NCBI RefSeq assembly: GCF_900573885.1
Contig: NZ_UPSE01000533.1
Span: 186,001-250,000 of the forward strand
Direction: 5' to 3'
DNA: 64,000 bases
Source: Pseudomonas viridiflava
Lineage (GTDB): Bacteria > Pseudomonadota > Gammaproteobacteria > Pseudomonadales > Pseudomonadaceae
The position numbers and the translations under genes were made by a program. Under the pieces are notes generated by a model. It was not told the DNA's origin. It did not search any database and saw nothing but the letters and a program-made list of their open reading frames with translations. This document shows, in pieces, positions 61,366 to 64,000 of this stretch (the stretch's first letter is position 1; each line of letters opens with the position of its first letter).

Positions 61366-62454
61366 TCAGGTACGCTGTGCAGCCATGTCCGCCATATAGG
61401 CGGTGATTTCAGCGATACAAGCGGCGCGCATATCCTCGCCAGCTAACCAGGCGCGCTGCCAGTTAATGATGCGGTCTAGCGTCGACGCCAGCGTCCAGGT
61501 AGGCGACCAGTGCAGCCGGTGATGAGCCTTCGAAATATCCAGCTTCAGATAACGGGCTTCATGCGGCTGCGGATTCTCGTCCAGCTGCCAACGCGCGTCC
61601 TCCCCCCAGGCTTGCACCATGCGATCAAGAATCCACTCCACAGGACGAGCATCCTCGTCGCGCGGACCGAAATTCCAACCTTGCGCAAACGCCTGGCCGT
61701 CTTCCCACAACTGCTGGGCCAAAACCAGATAACCACTGAGCGGCTCCAGAACGTGCTGCCATGGCCTTGTAGAGAGTGGATTACGGACAGTTACCGCAAG
61801 GCCTTTCGCAAAGGCGTTTAGGATATCAGGAATTAGACGATCTTCAGCCCAATCCCCTCCTCCTATTACGTTGCCAGCACGGGCAGAGGCCAGCGCAGGA
61901 GCGCCGGGGGCTTGAAAGAAAGAATTGCGGTAAGCGGCTGTAACCAGCTCTACGCAGCCCTTGCTGTTGCTGTATGGATCGTGCCCACCCATGGGTTCGT
62001 TTTCGCGATAACCCCAGTCCCACTCCTGATTCTCATAGCATTTGTCGGTGGTGACGTTCACGATCGCGCGCAAGCTGTCGCATTGTCGCGCAGCTTCTAG
62101 CACATGGACCGTACCCATAACGTTCGTCGCGTAGGTTTCCACCGGTTCACGATAAGAAAGACGCACTAGAGGCTGAGCCGCCATATGTATAAGCACCTCA
62201 GGATTGAAGCTGACCATGCTACGGGTGATCGCCTGCAGCTCTCGAATATCCCCAATCTGCGATTCCATACCCAGGCCGACTTGCGCAACGTCATATAGCG
62301 CGGGAACAGTCGGAGGCCGCAAAGCGAAACCCTGCACCTGAGCGCCCATGCTTTGCAGCCAGAGCGACAGCCAGCTACCTTTGAAGCCAGTGTGGCCCGT
62401 CAGAAAAACTTTCTTGCCCTGCCAAAAAGTGGGTGAAACCGCGCCTTTCATCAT
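61366..62454 (-). CDS. rfbG: CDP-glucose 4,6-dehydratase
   Basis: A 362-residue extended SDR (also ddhB) that makes CDP-4-keto-6-deoxy-D-glucose. The NAD motif GHTGFKG is at 20-26, VNVTTDKCYEN holds the catalytic Thr region, and DPYSNSKGCVEL the Tyr/Lys pair. STRPWQHVLEPLSGYL is characteristic of the family. Its start overlaps the rfbF stop as TGATGATG; the open frame further upstream runs inside rfbF and was rejected. Confidence 0.95.
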   Translation of the reverse strand: MMKGAVSPTFWQGKKVFLTGHTGFKGSWLSLWLQSMGAQVQGFALRPPTVPALYDVAQVGLGMESQIGDIRELQAITRSMVSFNPEVLIHMAAQPLVRLSYREPVETYATNVMGTVHVLEAARQCDSLRAIVNVTTDKCYENQEWDWGYRENEPMGGHDPYSNSKGCVELVTAAYRNSFFQAPGAPALASARAGNVIGGGDWAEDRLIPDILNAFAKGLAVTVRNPLSTRPWQHVLEPLSGYLVLAQQLWEDGQAFAQGWNFGPRDEDARPVEWILDRMVQAWGEDARWQLDENPQPHEARYLKLDISKAHHRLHWSPTWTLASTLDRIINWQRAWLAGEDMRAACIAEITAYMADMAAQRT

Positions 62455-63227
62455 CACTCCCACGACTTCCACGGCGCTTTGCCGCTTTGCCACAACTCTT
62501 CCAAAAGGTGTTTGTCGCGAAGGGTGTCCATCGGCTGCCAAAACCCGGAATGTTCGAATGACATTAGCTGACCCTGAGCGGCGAGCGCCATCAAGGGCTC
62601 TTGCTCCCATACCGTGCTGTCGTCAACCAGCAGGTCCAGAACGTTCGGATTGAGAACAAAGAAACCGCCATTGATAAGAGCACCATCGCCTTTGGGCTTT
62701 TCTTTGAAGTTGAGCACTTGACCTTCACTTATATCTAGCGCGCCAAAACGTCCCGGGGGATAGGTGGCAGTCAAAGTAGCCCGCTTTCCATGCTTGCGAT
62801 GGAAATCCAGTGTTGCCTGAATATCGACGTCGCTGACGCCATCACCGTAGGTAAAACAAAACGCTTCCTCATTGCGCAGGTACTCGCCCACACGGCGCAG
62901 GCGACCTCCCGTCATTGACTCTTCGCCTGTATCCACCAGCGTGACACACCAGGGCTCAGCCCGGCGATCATGCACTTTCATGGTGTTATCCTGCATATTG
63001 AAGGTAACGTCCGACATATGCAGAAAGTAATTCGCGAAGTATTCTTTGATCAAATAACCTTTATAACCACAGCAAATAATAAAGTCGTTCACGCCGTGCG
63101 CGGAATACATCTTCATAATATGCCAAAGAATAGGTTTTCCGCCGATTTCAACCATGGGCTTGGGCCGAGTACTGGTCTCTTCGCTTAGACGCGTCCCTAA
63201 GCCACCTGCAAGAATTACAGCCTTCAT
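62454..63227 (-). CDS. rfbF: Glucose-1-phosphate cytidylyltransferase
   Basis: A 257-residue nucleotidyltransferase (also ddhA), the usual length. The N-terminal MKAVILAGGLGTRLSEET is followed by PKPMVEIGGKPILWHIMK; FTYGDGVSDVD holds the metal-binding aspartate, and GFWQPMDTLRDK is the typical end. It makes CDP-glucose from CTP and glucose 1-phosphate, the entry step of the CDP-3,6-dideoxyhexose route. It precedes rfbG with a one-to-two base overlap and follows rfbI by 11 bases. Confidence 0.97.
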   Translation of the reverse strand: MKAVILAGGLGTRLSEETSTRPKPMVEIGGKPILWHIMKMYSAHGVNDFIICCGYKGYLIKEYFANYFLHMSDVTFNMQDNTMKVHDRRAEPWCVTLVDTGEESMTGGRLRRVGEYLRNEEAFCFTYGDGVSDVDIQATLDFHRKHGKRATLTATYPPGRFGALDISEGQVLNFKEKPKGDGALINGGFFVLNPNVLDLLVDDSTVWEQEPLMALAAQGQLMSFEHSGFWQPMDTLRDKHLLEELWQSGKAPWKSWE

Positions 63228-63238
63228 GATCTTTCCTA

Positions 63239-64000
63239 TTAATTCGAACTTACAAATGCGTCGGAGTAAAAACTTTTCGTCGACAAGCCGGCATTAACTA
63301 ACATGTCGCGCGCTGAATGAATCATTGCGTCTGATCCGCAGGCGTAAACAACCGAAGCGTCCAGCGCCAGCGCATCATCCAAGACCGCTTGCTGAATGTA
63401 CCCTGTGCGCCCGCTCCATGATGAGTCGGGGCGCGATAATACCGGAACAAACTGCATCGGTAGATCAGCAAAAACCGGCTGCCAATAAAGGTCTTGCTGG
63501 GTGCGACCGCCCCAGTAAACGTGAACCGACTTCCCGACAAGCAGCTCAGGCTGGATCGCCATTTGTTCCAGCATCGCTTTGATGGGAGCGATTCCAGTGC
63601 CAGTGGCGAGAAAAATCAGATGCTTCGGATCAAGCGTACGTAAGCCAAACGTGCCCAATGGCCCCTCGAGACGCAGCAAGTCATTTGCCTTCGCTTCGCC
63701 AAACCAGTACGCACTTAGCACACCCTCTTCTACTCGGCGGATTTGCAGCTCGATCTTTCCGTCAGACCGCGGGAAATTAGCAATGGAATAGCTCCGACGC
63801 ATGCCGCGAGCAATCACATCAATGTACTGGCCAGCCAAATAATTCATTCCATTATTCGGCGGAAGTCTTAACACGACCCCGACGACATCGTCGGCAAGTG
63901 GCGTAATGGAGTCCACACGGCAGGGTAAGGTTTTAGCAGGGCATTGAGCGAATTGACTTAAATCTTCGACATCGAGATCAAGATCCGTAAGTGCCGAACG
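63239..64000 (-). CDS. rfbI: CDP-6-deoxy-delta-3,4-glucoseen reductase (E3), C-terminal part; 5' end outside window
   Basis: The frame is open to the window edge on the minus strand, so only about the last 253 codons are seen (also ddhD/ascD). FAD-binding RRSYSIAN, NAD-binding FLATGTGIAPIKAMLEQ and the end GCGSD-like YACGSDAM place it in the ferredoxin reductase family; the ferredoxin domain with its [2Fe-2S] cysteines should lie upstream. It passes electrons from NADH to RfbH. The linker ending LPCRVDSITPLADDVVGV is visible at the window edge. Confidence 0.9.
   Translation of the reverse strand, partial: RSALTDLDLDVEDLSQFAQCPAKTLPCRVDSITPLADDVVGVVLRLPPNNGMNYLAGQYIDVIARGMRRSYSIANFPRSDGKIELQIRRVEEGVLSAYWFGEAKANDLLRLEGPLGTFGLRTLDPKHLIFLATGTGIAPIKAMLEQMAIQPELLVGKSVHVYWGGRTQQDLYWQPVFADLPMQFVPVLSRPDSSWSGRTGYIQQAVLDDALALDASVVYACGSDAMIHSARDMLVNAGLSTKSFYSDAFVSSN

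Overview
The window is a 64 kb stretch of a high-GC gammaproteobacterial chromosome, almost certainly a Pseudomonas or close relative. Two blocks keep the gene content and order I know from P. aeruginosa. One is pvdA-fpvI-fpvR-pvdR-pvdT-opmQ. The other runs from fadE through a Glu/Gly tRNA cluster to sagS, ospR, gpx, msrB, an alaA-type aminotransferase and htpX. A comEA-wbpM-wbpL junction marks the conserved end of an O-antigen locus. These assignments rest on recognition of sequence and order; no database search was possible.

Layout. 1-10.1 kb: accessory metabolism and regulators (a GlxA-type regulator cut by the window edge, a minimal AraC protein, periplasmic alpha-carbonic anhydrase, an orphan Fis-type helix-turn-helix, a di-heme cytochrome c paired with a catalase-fold protein, an MFS transporter, a secreted hydrolase, azoR with a divergent LysR regulator). 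10.1-18 kb: a pyoverdine block with ornithine hydroxylase, divergent ECF sigma/anti-sigma genes and the PvdRT-OpmQ efflux pump; two matches to the PvdS iron-starvation promoter (TAAAT-N16-CGT) and a Fur box lie in it. 18-22.3 kb: a repeat block and the four-gene Anbu operon (circularly permuted ATP-grasp, alpha-E, transglutaminase, Anbu peptidase). 22.3-30.3 kb: scattered housekeeping and accessory genes (amidotransferase, RraB-like, flavin monooxygenase plus esterase, queF, yadGH, GST). 30.6-43.5 kb: fadE, four tRNAs, hybrid kinase sagS, and an oxidative-stress group. 43.5-64 kb: an O-antigen locus transcribed entirely on the minus strand, with an AT-richer middle that suggests acquisition by transfer.

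The most interesting part is 55.2-64 kb. Genes for CDP-3,6-dideoxy-4-ketohexose synthesis (rfbF, rfbG, rfbH and the start-truncated rfbI/ddhD) are followed by a thiamine-diphosphate carboligase, an SDR reductase, an acylating acetaldehyde dehydrogenase and a 4-hydroxy-2-oxovalerate aldolase. The first six resemble the route to the branched sugar yersiniose. The last two are normally catabolic and are out of place here. Run in reverse they would convert acetyl-CoA and pyruvate into 4-hydroxy-2-oxopentanoate. Decarboxylating transfer of that C4 unit onto the 4-keto sugar, then reduction, would give a 4-C-(1,3-dihydroxybutyl)-3,6-dideoxyhexose, which has the carbon skeleton of erwiniose. This is an inference from gene content.

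The rest of the O-antigen locus supplies a probable QuiNAc/FucNAc-type initiating sugar (WbpM, WbpV, WbpL), three family-2 glycosyltransferases, a WbsX-type protein, an acetyltransferase, a sugar methyltransferase and a Wzx flippase. No Wzy polymerase was recognised in the window.
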